Shown here one piece after another: positions 1 to 7,808 of a stretch of DNA of 42,744 nt. The DNA comes from Verrucomicrobiota bacterium (GTDB lineage Bacteria; Verrucomicrobiota; Verrucomicrobiia; Chthoniobacterales; JAFAMB01): contig JAFAZK010000258.1 of assembly GCA_019239825.1 (NCBI GenBank), positions 1 through 42,744 of the forward strand, read 5' to 3'. The notes beneath the pieces were generated by a model that worked only from the letters and a program-made list of their open reading frames with translations, was not told the DNA's origin and did not search any database. The position numbers and the translations under genes are program-made. How positions within the stretch are numbered: position 1 is the first letter of the stretch; each line of letters begins with the position of its first letter.

Positions 1-3000
1 TAGCACCTCCTTTGAAGATCTTGGAATAGAGTTGACGGATAACCAGGAAAGCAGCGCGTCCGGCCAGTAAGCTAGGGTCTTGGACAAATTCAGATGAGGT
101 GGCCCCCGTGGCCAGGAGAGTGGCAATATCCCCTTGAGTCAGCGGCGGAGAACTATCGAATAGAACCTTGAAATTCGACACCCGCCCGTAAATATGCATC
201 GTGATATCGTAGTCACGGACGGTAGAGCGTCCGATGATGTTCAACTCTGGATCCAACGGGTTCTGGCCAGAATTAAAATTAACGTAACTGTCGTTGATAT
301 CCATGTGACTGAAAGGGAGCGAAGCCGTCAGGTTCTCAATCTTGGCATAGCCAGTGACTGAGGGTCTTTGGCCGGTACCGCCGACCTGGATATTAATTAC
401 CACCGAACCACGGGCGAGATTGCTCTGTATCTTGAACGGATCCTTCGTCACCACCGCAATATTGAACTTCCAATTATTGAATGGCGGTGTATCGACGGAG
501 ACATTGGGAGGCGCCTTTGGTGGCTGAGGCGCCGGCTGACCTGGTAGATTCAGCGGCAAAATATCGATGTCCTGGAAAAACCGGCTATTGGTAATCTCGA
601 CCCGGCCGTCAACTTCACCAGCCGAGAGTGGTCCTTTGATGGTTAGATCCAGGTTGCTGCGAACAATGATGTTGTCGCTGCGTGTGAGCAGAATCTGAGT
701 ACCATGCACGCCAATAGCAAATTTCGGGTCCGTGCCCTTTGATAGGTCGATGGAACCACTGACGTTGAATGGGCCGCCAGCCGCTTCTCCTTGTAGTTGG
801 GCAAAATCGACACGATTCTCTCGAAAATTGATCTGGGCGACAAAGTTGGAGACTGGCGGCACCAAATCAGTGCGCGCGCGAGCTTGCGCAATATTGGTAT
901 GCAGCTCGCCCCGTAGACTCGGCTTAGCTAACGTGCCCGCCACATCTACACTGACACCGGCTCGACCTTCAATCGAGCGAATCTCCGGAATCATTCGCCG
1001 GAGGAAACTCAAGCTGGTGTCGGGCCATTTAACCGTGGCCTGAATCGGAGTGTTCTCATCCAAGGTTCCGGTTTTGATAATCTGTGGAAGATCGAAGGCT
1101 AGCTTGCCCGCGATGGCGAGAGGCTGAATATCTGGCTGTTTAATCGTGCCGTTGAGAGTTAGGTTTTTGTTTTCTAAGTTGACCGCAATCTGGAGACTTG
1201 CGGCGGCAAATGTTGAGGCAGCAGCTGACCGTAAATCGGAGGCGTCGATATTCACAGCGACCTTGGGATTACTGGTGTCGCCGTTTGCTTGCACCGTTAA
1301 CTGTCCAATGCCATCGACTACTGGTTTCCCAGTTTGAAAGTCGGCCAGGTTCACTTTGTCTGTTCGCAGGTCGATACTGATTGGCTGGCCGATTGCGATC
1401 GGAATCTTAGACCCGCTTTGAAAATCGAGCGGCAGAGTCGCCGTACCGGTTAACTGATGCTTGTGGGTCTTTACTATCAATCCGGTCATTTCCAGAATCT
1501 TGGGATTCACATGCAATGACATGGCCAGGCTTCCCAGCGGCGAAGAAACTTTGATCGTCGGCAGGTTACCGTCCAACGCCTGATAAGTTCCCGAGACTTC
1601 TGCGTTGATATGCTCAAATTGTTTTACGGTTATCTCCGTTCCCCGGAGCTCTAAATGGCCGTTAGAGGGATTGGTCGCATTCTGCTCGGGCGCAGGTTGT
1701 TCGGAGGCGCCATTTTGGAGTGAAGCGTTGGAGTTTGCCGTTGCGAGTTCGCCAGTCCCGCCCCAGTTAATCGTCAGTTTTCCTCCTAATCCGAGATCTT
1801 GATGGAACGCACGCAGCGGCGGATTGAGAAAACCGAGGTTCTCCAGTTCGACATCTGCGCGCCCGGAATACGGAAATTTAGAGGTTATTTTTCCCGCACC
1901 GGACATATCGATGTGATTTTTCGGATCAAAAAGGATCTTCAAGACCGAGAGATTGACATCGTTGTTGGCAGACGACGCTCCGACCGCTAGTTGTTGAATC
2001 GTAAGGCCACGGAACCCGATTTGGTCTCCAGTTATCGCCAATTGAGCCGAACTGGGAACATTCTTTGCCGTGCCGTCGACTTCGAGATTGAGCGCGAATT
2101 TGCCGGCGAGATCAGATCCGGCAATATAATTGGACAGGAAAGGGTTAAAAGAGCGCAGGTCCTGAAAAGCAATTTTGCTGTCCAGATGGTATCGGAATGG
2201 ATCCGCCAAATCGATCGCGCCTCCGATATTAATCGAATTGAAAGCATCGAGGTCGATGGTTCCTTTGTCGATCTCAACGTGATCGCGAGCGAAATTCAAT
2301 TCCAGGTTGACGTTTTGAGCCGTTAAACCCCGGTAGTTCACCGAGCTTCCCTGGCAGGTGATTTTTCCATCTGGCTCCAGATTCTGCACGGTAACAACGC
2401 CGCCTACGGAAAATGCTCCTAAGACGTTGGGTTCGCTTAGAAAATCATTTAGCGAGTGGATGTCGACGGCGAGCCGGCCACCAATGGTCCGCAGGTCCAA
2501 AGCGGTCCGCGGTTTCGGAATTGGTACCGAGGCAGAAATCTTGATCGAACTCGGTGCTGCCAGAACTTGAGTTGTGGCCTCCAAGCTGGCAGCGTTGGTG
2601 AGTTCTGCGTCAACCCGGACTTCGGGAACTCGGATGTCTTGATAGTGAATCGTTGAAGTTCGAGCGATGAGTACAGCCGCGATGGAGTCGGCCCAATTTT
2701 CTCCTATGGGGAGTGAACCTGCAACGTACCCCTGTGCTTCTGGTTCTTCGACCACGCATCCGGCTGCTTTGAGCGGCTCAGCGTTTAAGTTGAACCTGCC
2801 CGTAAGAGAGCCTTTATCTATCGCCGCGCTGCCAGTGATAAGGGCAGCGGTTTCGATTTGGGGCGCGAATGTCTGTGGCTCAGGTAACCAGCAGGCCAGC
2901 CCTAATTCAGCACGAATTTCGGTCGGCAACCGGGTCCAGTCTGTGGGAAGTGCGAAGCTGCCTGAAGCGTGCACAAGATTTTTTCCCATTTGAACGGCTA

Positions 3001-4030
3001 ACTCCAGAGAGCGGCTTTTCCCTTGGGCAAGCTCAGTTTCAAACCGGGCTCCATCGATGGTGTATTTGTCGAACCGGACCTGTTGCACCGTCGCCTGCGC
3101 TGTACCGGACCACTCGCTGGGACGGTAGGCGTCGCCTGAAACTTGAACGAGTATCGACGGTAATTCTCCTTCCAAGCGTTCAGGTAACAGCTTTTGCAGG
3201 GCCGCGAGATCAACTCCAGTAGCTTGTACTTTGAGCGAAAACGGAGCCCGAAGCTGGTTTGCTGCTTGTTCTTGGGCGATCGCGCCATCCAGCCGCAATG
3301 TTCCTTGGAGCAGTGTGCCATCCAAGTTGATCGCGCCTGCTCCTTTTGCTGATTGGCTTAGGTCGGCTCTGAGTTCATTAATTGAGACGTACGGCAGGAG
3401 CTGTAAGTCAGTAATCCGGAGAGTGTTATTGGATTCGCTGATGAAAGCCCGCAGGTTGTCCCAGCTCCCAAAATTGGGGATATTGAGGTGCGCACACGAC
3501 AAAACCCCTGTCTCTTTTCGCCGGAACGAGAGCCCGGTGTTCCGAATGTCCAAGTTGCCCGTAGGGAGGCGCAGCGTGAAGTTAAAGTTTTGGATGTCAG
3601 TCTTGTACGGGAGCACCAAAGGGAACCGAACGAGCTGGGGAGGCTTTCGGGTTTTTGGGCTAACTGGCCGAATGACCAGCTCCACATCCCTCACTAAAAC
3701 CACATCGACGATGTCCGCTATCCGGTTCTGGAATATGCGGCCGAGATTGTAGTGGGCTGCGATCCTTTTAACGACCAGCTGTTCGATGGGAAAGACGGTA
3801 TTGCCCGGCTTCGGTCTGACTTCGATGTCTTCCAAAGTCAGGTTAGTGAAGATGGAGCCGTGGATTTTGAATTCAATCGTGAGGTTTTGCGAGTTTGCGA
3901 CTTGTTGGGCAATGAAATGAGCCAGCCCGAAAAAGATGGGTTGGTAAAATATGACCGTTAGTAGAAGGCCCAGAACAGTCCCGCTGAGGAGATACCTCAG
4001 CCAACGGGTGCGATTGGGATGGGCCGCCAT
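1..4030 (-). CDS. TamB-like translocation and assembly module protein (partial, C-terminus off the left edge)
   Basis: An open frame runs from an ATG at 4030 down to the window edge without a stop, about 1340 codons. The N-terminus has a basic stretch and one hydrophobic segment (around residues 12-35, YLLSGTVLGLLLTVIFY), the single inner-membrane anchor expected for TamB/AsmA-like proteins. A long, repetitive beta-rich region follows. The last visible part matches the conserved TamB C-terminal domain: a GEV..RVEITNSRFF block, NPLDPELNIIGRSTVRDYDI, then SSPPLTQGDIATLLATG, ending LAGRAAFLVIRQLYSKIFKG. TamB-like proteins span the periplasm and help insert outer-membrane proteins or carry lipid to the outer membrane. 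No TamA/BamA-like partner is visible; it would lie outside this window. It is divergent from the BrkB gene across only 63 bases, so the two promoters must overlap. Family assignment is strong; exact role is inferred. Confidence 0.85.
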   Translation of the reverse strand, partial: MAAHPNRTRWLRYLLSGTVLGLLLTVIFYQPIFFGLAHFIAQQVANSQNLTIEFKIHGSIFTNLTLEDIEVRPKPGNTVFPIEQLVVKRIAAHYNLGRIFQNRIADIVDVVLVRDVELVIRPVSPKTRKPPQLVRFPLVLPYKTDIQNFNFTLRLPTGNLDIRNTGLSFRRKETGVLSCAHLNIPNFGSWDNLRAFISESNNTLRITDLQLLPYVSINELRADLSQSAKGAGAINLDGTLLQGTLRLDGAIAQEQAANQLRAPFSLKVQATGVDLAALQKLLPERLEGELPSILVQVSGDAYRPSEWSGTAQATVQQVRFDKYTIDGARFETELAQGKSRSLELAVQMGKNLVHASGSFALPTDWTRLPTEIRAELGLACWLPEPQTFAPQIETAALITGSAAIDKGSLTGRFNLNAEPLKAAGCVVEEPEAQGYVAGSLPIGENWADSIAAVLIARTSTIHYQDIRVPEVRVDAELTNAASLEATTQVLAAPSSIKISASVPIPKPRTALDLRTIGGRLAVDIHSLNDFLSEPNVLGAFSVGGVVTVQNLEPDGKITCQGSSVNYRGLTAQNVNLELNFARDHVEIDKGTIDLDAFNSINIGGAIDLADPFRYHLDSKIAFQDLRSFNPFLSNYIAGSDLAGKFALNLEVDGTAKNVPSSAQLAITGDQIGFRGLTIQQLAVGASSANNDVNLSVLKILFDPKNHIDMSGAGKITSKFPYSGRADVELENLGFLNPPLRAFHQDLGLGGKLTINWGGTGELATANSNASLQNGASEQPAPEQNATNPSNGHLELRGTEITVKQFEHINAEVSGTYQALDGNLPTIKVSSPLGSLAMSLHVNPKILEMTGLIVKTHKHQLTGTATLPLDFQSGSKIPIAIGQPISIDLRTDKVNLADFQTGKPVVDGIGQLTVQANGDTSNPKVAVNIDASDLRSAAASTFAAASLQIAVNLENKNLTLNGTIKQPDIQPLAIAGKLAFDLPQIIKTGTLDENTPIQATVKWPDTSLSFLRRMIPEIRSIEGRAGVSVDVAGTLAKPSLRGELHTNIAQARARTDLVPPVSNFVAQINFRENRVDFAQLQGEAAGGPFNVSGSIDLSKGTDPKFAIGVHGTQILLTRSDNIIVRSNLDLTIKGPLSAGEVDGRVEITNSRFFQDIDILPLNLPGQPAPQPPKAPPNVSVDTPPFNNWKFNIAVVTKDPFKIQSNLARGSVVINIQVGGTGQRPSVTGYAKIENLTASLPFSHMDINDSYVNFNSGQNPLDPELNIIGRSTVRDYDITMHIYGRVSNFKVLFDSSPPLTQGDIATLLATGATSSEFVQDPSLLAGRAAFLVIRQLYSKIFKGGA

Positions 4031-4093
4031 GCGATCAAGTTTGCAACATATTGACGCTGTCAGTGGTATCTTCCGAAGAGGAAAGGCCCTCAG

Positions 4094-4993
4094 ATGACAT
4101 CGCCGCCAAAACATTGGCAGCAGTGGCTACGGTTCTGCAAGCGGCTATTTGGACTTTTCGCGCGGAACCTTGGAAGAGCGATTGAGCGGTACGGCCTGAT
4201 CGATGGCGAGCAATGCGCGGCCTCTTTTGCCTATTACGCTTTCTTCTCGCTTTTCCCGCTTATCCTTCTCTGTGTAGCCATGGCTACGCTTTTTGTTCAG
4301 GACCGCGAACTCACAGCGGCCCAGATCCTGGTTCAGGTCGATCAATATCTTCCGTTGCAAGCGAGCGATCGTGTCTTAATCCTGCAAACCGTACAGGGAG
4401 TGCTCGAACACGGCTTGGGGGCCAGTGTGCTGGGCTTTCTGGTCCTCACGTGGAGTTCTTTGCGCTTCTCCCAGGCTTTGGTGATCGGAGTCAATCGAGC
4501 CTGGGAATTGAAAGACTACAACTGGTGGAAACTCCCGCTAAAAAACCTGCTGATGATCGGGATCGTTATCAGTGCAATCGCGCTTGGACTGGTCACTCCG
4601 TTCGCATTCGACAGGCTGGCTGAATTGTTTGGTTGGGGGAACGTAGTGAGCCATCTCTTTGCCGGAATTCTGCCTACGCTGGTGCTCTTTTACAGTCTGC
4701 TTCTCTTCTATATGCTTGCACCGAGGCGAAACGTGCGGTTCGCCTCGGCGTGGCCTGCCGCCCTGCTAGGGACGATTGCTTTAGAGATGGCACAGTCTCT
4801 GTTCGGGATTTATTTGACGCGAATCGCCAATTTCAATGCCGTTTATGGCACATTCGGGTCGATCATGGCGCTTTTGTTTTGGATCTACACTTCCGGCGTC
4901 ATCGTCATTTTTTGCGGATGTTTCGCAGCCACGGCTCACTCGCCTGAGGCTCGTTCGCATGGCCGATCGCCGATCGCCAATAGCCAATACTGA
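4094..4993 (+). CDS. YihY/BrkB family inner-membrane protein
   Basis: 299 residues with about six hydrophobic segments. The family hallmark near residues 35-62 (GEQCAASFAYYAFFSLFPL) and the later YGTFGSIMALLFWIY segment are clear. The family (once misnamed ribonuclease BN, also virulence factor BrkB) is polytopic and its biochemical role is unsettled. The ATG follows a plausible ribosome-binding site (GAGGAAAGG). The last about 20 codons look unlike the rest of the protein: they run through a short repeat cap motif giving SPEARS and then through four tandem heptamers giving SPIANSQY, with the TGA stop at the end of that array. The native C-terminus has therefore probably been overwritten or extended by a repeat. 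Transcribed divergently from the TamB-like gene and convergently with the solute-binding protein gene. Confidence 0.88.
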   Translation: MTSPPKHWQQWLRFCKRLFGLFARNLGRAIERYGLIDGEQCAASFAYYAFFSLFPLILLCVAMATLFVQDRELTAAQILVQVDQYLPLQASDRVLILQTVQGVLEHGLGASVLGFLVLTWSSLRFSQALVIGVNRAWELKDYNWWKLPLKNLLMIGIVISAIALGLVTPFAFDRLAELFGWGNVVSHLFAGILPTLVLFYSLLLFYMLAPRRNVRFASAWPAALLGTIALEMAQSLFGIYLTRIANFNAVYGTFGSIMALLFWIYTSGVIVIFCGCFAATAHSPEARSHGRSPIANSQY

Positions 4994-5058
4994 AGCCGAG
5001 CATTGGCTATTGGCTATCGGCTATTGGCTATTCTGAGCGAGCCTAAGGCGAGCTCAGA
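4933..5058. repeat. Family E array 1: inverted 4+4 heptamers with cap motifs
   Basis: Left arm: four consecutive 7-base units, GCCGATC, GCCGATC, GCCAATA, GCCAATA (4962-4989). A 12-base spacer follows, then four inverted units ATTGGCT, ATTGGCT, ATCGGCT, ATTGGCT (5002-5029). Each arm is capped on its outside by a related motif, consensus CTCGCCTGAGGCTCG (4938-4955 direct; about 5036-5055 inverted). The whole forms one long hairpin between the convergent BrkB and solute-binding protein genes. It contains the BrkB stop codon and starts at the other gene's stop. It could serve as a bidirectional transcription end. Confidence 0.85.
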
Positions 5059-5830
5059 AATAGAAGGGAATCCCCATCTGCTCAAACAGCTTCTTATTCT
5101 CTCCAAAATATTTGTTACCGAGGTCGCTGAAGCCCCCAGTCTCCTTAAAGTGCTTGAGGAAGGCGTTGACCTGTTGGCGCAGCTCGTCGTTGCCTTTACG
5201 GATCCCAATAGCCCACTCTTCGGTTTGAAAAGGCTTAAGGATCGCCTTGGTCGTATCCTGGTGGCTTTTCCAAAGCTGGAATATGGAGATTTGGTCGTAA
5301 ATCATACAGTCCGCTTTCCCCTGAGCGACCTCGGTTGCGCAAGTCGGGGCGTCACTAAAGGTATTAATCTTTGCGTTGTGAAAATGCTGGATTGCGTAGA
5401 TATGGCCGGTGGTAGCTTTCTTCACGGCGACGGTGACGTTGGGTTTGTCTACATCGTCGATCGATTGGATCGAGCTATTCTTATTCGCTAAAATTGAAAG
5501 CCCCATTGTCAGATAAGCGTCGCTAAAATCGATGGACTTGGCTCGGTCCGCCGTTTTGGTCATCGATGAGATCGCTAGATCAATTTTTCCCGTTTTTAAA
5601 GAAGGGATGAGGCCATCAAAGGGAATGTTTTCGAAACGCACCGGGCGGTGAAGATACTCTCCCATCGCGTGCATCATATCCACGCTGACCCCCGCAGGCT
5701 GGCCGTTGGTGTCGAGCATTTCGAACGGCGGAAACTGCATCTCCATGCCGATAACCAGCTCGCTTTCAGCGGCTCCAGCCGCTCCGGTAAGGAAAAATGC
5801 CAGCAAAAGCCCGCTGAATAGTGATTTCAC
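5054..5830 (-). CDS. ABC transporter substrate-binding protein, family 3 (polar amino acid type)
   Basis: 258 residues beginning with a GTG codon and a clear cleavable signal peptide (MKSLFSGLLLAFFLTGAAGAA). The mature part has the family-3 periplasmic binding fold: VIGMEMQFPPFEMLDTNGQP, GVSVDMMHAMGEYL, FDGLIPSLKTGKIDLAISSMT, and a C-terminal GIRKGNDELRQQVNAFL segment typical of amino-acid binding proteins. It would capture a small solute, probably an amino acid, in the periplasm for an inner-membrane ABC permease. No permease or ATPase of that class sits next to it, so it is an orphan here. The ATPase at 6856 belongs to the peptide class and is not an obvious partner. Its TGA stop coincides with the cap motif of heptamer array 1. 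Upstream (about 5836-5870) lies a single arm of the CACAAAGA-type octamer repeat. Confidence 0.88.
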   Translation of the reverse strand: MKSLFSGLLLAFFLTGAAGAAESELVIGMEMQFPPFEMLDTNGQPAGVSVDMMHAMGEYLHRPVRFENIPFDGLIPSLKTGKIDLAISSMTKTADRAKSIDFSDAYLTMGLSILANKNSSIQSIDDVDKPNVTVAVKKATTGHIYAIQHFHNAKINTFSDAPTCATEVAQGKADCMIYDQISIFQLWKSHQDTTKAILKPFQTEEWAIGIRKGNDELRQQVNAFLKHFKETGGFSDLGNKYFGENKKLFEQMGIPFYF

Positions 5831-6019
5831 GAGAAAATTTCACCACAAAGACACAAAGGACTCAAAGAAAGACTTTAATTAAAATGTCCGGCCCGTATGC
5901 AAATGTCCTCGCCGCGGTAACTTGTTCGTCGTGTTGGTAAACTCAACAATCTGAGTGGACACATGATTACCGAACTAGAAATACGAAATGACACACGCTT
6001 CCCGCGTGTGATTACGACG

Positions 6020-6499
6020 ATGAAAAATGGATTGATTGCGGTTGGCCTTTTGTTGGCCGCGGTTCCAGTCAATCTCATCGCAGAATCGTCCGAAAAAGGG
6101 TCGCTATCTGGTGTGTGGGAGGTGAAGATCTCTGCTGGTGGCGTGCCATCGCCTCTCTCGAGCATTGCGATGTTCGGTCAGGACGGAAGTTTTAACACTA
6201 CCGGTAATACCAAATTCTCGCTGGCGCCGCCGAATCAGGGCATTGGAAATGAGCGCGGTGCCGGGTACGGCCGTTGGGCTCAAAGCGGGGACAAAGAGTT
6301 CAGTCTGATGTTTTACGTGCCACTATTGAAGGGAGGCGAAGTGAACGGATACATGCGAGTCCGCTGCACCATGAGATTGTCCGAATCAGGAGATGAGTTC
6401 AAGAGCCATGAGTGTCTGGCGGAGTTTTTGGACGCAAACTGGAAAGTGCTGGACAGCGATAAGGACGACGTGACGGGAACCAGACTGGAAACTCCGTAG
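6020..6499 (+). CDS. Secreted protein of unknown function
   Basis: About 159 residues from an ATG at 6020, chosen because it gives a clean signal peptide (MKNGLIAVGLLLAAVPVNLIA, probable cleavage before ESSEKGS). An in-frame ATG at 5963 would add 19 residues without signal character. The mature protein begins SGVWEVKISAGGVPSPLSSIAMFGQDGSF, resembling lipocalin-like or heme-binding-like single-domain exported proteins that start with a G.W.V motif, but I do not recognise a named family. It contains two cysteines (MRVRCTM and KSHECLAEF) that could form a disulfide. It is followed by a palindromic repeat block that could terminate transcription. Function unknown. Confidence 0.6.
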   Translation: MKNGLIAVGLLLAAVPVNLIAESSEKGSLSGVWEVKISAGGVPSPLSSIAMFGQDGSFNTTGNTKFSLAPPNQGIGNERGAGYGRWAQSGDKEFSLMFYVPLLKGGEVNGYMRVRCTMRLSESGDEFKSHECLAEFLDANWKVLDSDKDDVTGTRLETP

Positions 6500-6568
6500 C
6501 GGCTAAGCCGAGAAGCGCACAAAGCAGGAATTGCGACGAGACGTCCAAACGCGCGTGGCAGCCTATTT

Positions 6569-6776
6569 AGCTCCGTAGGAGAAATCTTTATAGCAACGGC
6601 GACCCCGCAACGCGGCAAGTTCCGTAGGAACGGAATCTTTATAGCAAGGGCGATCCCGCAACGCGACAAGCTCCGTAGGAGCGACATAGAAGATCGTTTC
6701 GGAATTAGATGTCGCTCCTACGGAGCTGTTTTCGCTTTTTTCTCGCCAGCTATAAAGATGTCGCTCCTACGGAGCT
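6569..6776. repeat. Family D palindromic repeat block (CTCCGTAGGAG units)
   Basis: Five copies of an AGCTCCGTAGGAG(CGACAT) unit. Three are direct (6569, 6618, 6669), spaced 49-51 bases, the first two also sharing the following CTTTATAGCAA and CCCGCAACGCG segments. Two are inverted (6709-6727 and 6749-6776). Copies three and four form a 19-base stem with a 21-base loop, followed by a T-rich run (6728-6741), so this also works as a plausible terminator for the upstream secreted-protein gene. The stretch 6500-6855 holds no gene. Confidence 0.85.
6669..6741 (+). terminator. Probable intrinsic terminator formed by family D repeats
   Basis: A perfect 19-base inverted repeat (6669-6687 against 6709-6727) closes a 21-base loop and is followed by GTTTTCGCTTTTTT. 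It lies about 170 bases after the stop of the secreted-protein gene and before the ABC ATPase gene. Terminator function is inferred from shape only. Confidence 0.45.
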
Positions 6777-6855
6777 GTTTTTCTCGCGCACGGGCGGGAC
6801 CATTTGTGTCACTTTGGGGAATTATTTGGCAGTGACCTCTAACTCTCTATGGTGA

Positions 6856-7704
6856 ATGCGGCCCATGCTTGAGGTGCGCGATCTAATAGTCAAGTTCATC
6901 AGCGAGAACGAAGAATTCACCGCCGTCGATTCGGTTTCCTTCGCGGTTGGCGATGGCGAGACACTTGCGGTCGTTGGAGAGAGCGGCAGCGGAAAGAGTG
7001 TAACGGCCTTGGCTTTAACTCGGCTGCTGCCTGAGCCGCCTGCGCGCATCGCAGGTGGAGATGTGTTACTGGATGGGGATTCGCTGCTAAGCAAATCCGC
7101 CGACGGTCTTCGTAGAGTCAGAGGACGCCAAATCGCGTATATCTTCCAAGATCCCGCGACAAGTCTAAATCCGGTTTTCTCGATCGACGAGCAGCTGGGG
7201 GAGACGTTGCGGCGGCACCGCCCCGATGTGAAAAAGACACGCGACGAAGCGATTTACTGGCTAGATCAAGTGGGGATTGTTGAGCCGGCAAAGCGGATTC
7301 GAGACTACCCCTTCCAACTCAGCGGCGGTATGCAACAGCGAGTGATGATCGCGATGGCGCTCTGTACGCGTCCGAAAATCCTAGTGGCGGATGAACCGAC
7401 GACGGCTCTGGATGTCACCGTGCAGAAGCAGGTCTTAGATCTGTTTCGATCGCTTAAGGAGCGGTTCGCGATGTCGATCATTTTGATCACACACAATTTC
7501 GGTATCATTCGAGGTTTGGCCGACAAAGTGGCGGTCATGTATCGGGGCAAGCTATTAGAATTTGGTGAATGCGGAGCAGTTCTAGAAAATCCTAAGCATC
7601 CCTACACCCGGGCGCTGATTGATTGTGTCCCTCGACTCGGCGCTGGGCTTCACCGGCTCAAAACCATCGAGCGAAGCGCATTCGGAATGACAGATGACAG
7701 ATGA
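6856..7704 (+). CDS. Oligopeptide/nickel-type ABC transporter ATP-binding protein (DppD/OppD-like), orphan
   Basis: 282 residues. All ABC motifs are intact: Walker A GESGSGKS, Q-loop YIFQDPATSLNP, signature QLSGGMQQR, Walker B ILVADEPTT, H-loop LITHNFG, followed by the start of the oligopeptide C-terminal region (NPKHPYTRALIDCVPRL). OppD/DppD proteins are usually about 320-330 residues; here the C-terminal extension is cut short. The last codons (GMTDDR then TGA) are read from a heptamer array, so the tail was probably lost or replaced. ATG at 6865 (MLEVRDL) is an equally good start. No permease, binding protein or OppF partner is adjacent. It could energise a transporter encoded elsewhere, or be a remnant of an opp operon. 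Confidence 0.85.
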   Translation: MRPMLEVRDLIVKFISENEEFTAVDSVSFAVGDGETLAVVGESGSGKSVTALALTRLLPEPPARIAGGDVLLDGDSLLSKSADGLRRVRGRQIAYIFQDPATSLNPVFSIDEQLGETLRRHRPDVKKTRDEAIYWLDQVGIVEPAKRIRDYPFQLSGGMQQRVMIAMALCTRPKILVADEPTTALDVTVQKQVLDLFRSLKERFAMSIILITHNFGIIRGLADKVAVMYRGKLLEFGECGAVLENPKHPYTRALIDCVPRLGAGLHRLKTIERSAFGMTDDR

Positions 7705-7808
7705 CAGATGACAAATCGGCTCTCGCCGTCGTCAATGCCGGGCTCAACGGGCAAAATTTGTCATTTGTGATCTGTTATTTGTCATTCGAGCGAGCATCAG
7801 GCGAGCTT
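7687..7808. repeat. Family E array 2: inverted 4+4 heptamers
   Basis: Left arm has four 7-base units: ATGACAG three times then ATGACAA (7687-7714). A 42-base spacer follows, then four inverted units TTTGTCA, TTTGTGA, TCTGTTA, TTTGTCA (7757-7784). The cap motif lies directly outside the right arm (7785-7808, inverted), as in array 1. The stop codons of both convergent neighbours lie inside the arrays: TGA at 7702-7704 for the ATPase and TAA (reverse strand, 7775-7777) for the carbonic anhydrase. Confidence 0.85.

Noticed and set aside
732-3752. Several plus-strand open frames of 100-173 codons opposite the TamB-like gene
   Set aside because: They are antisense shadows of one continuous minus-strand frame that shows TamB motifs.
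6569-6776. Possible CRISPR array, because units recur every 49-51 bases
   Set aside because: Only three direct units, with the would-be spacers also partly repeated, and further units inverted. No cas genes nearby.
5054-7704. The solute-binding protein and the OppD-like ATPase as parts of one transporter
   Set aside because: They belong to different ABC classes (family-3 amino acid type and peptide type), lie on opposite strands and lack a permease.
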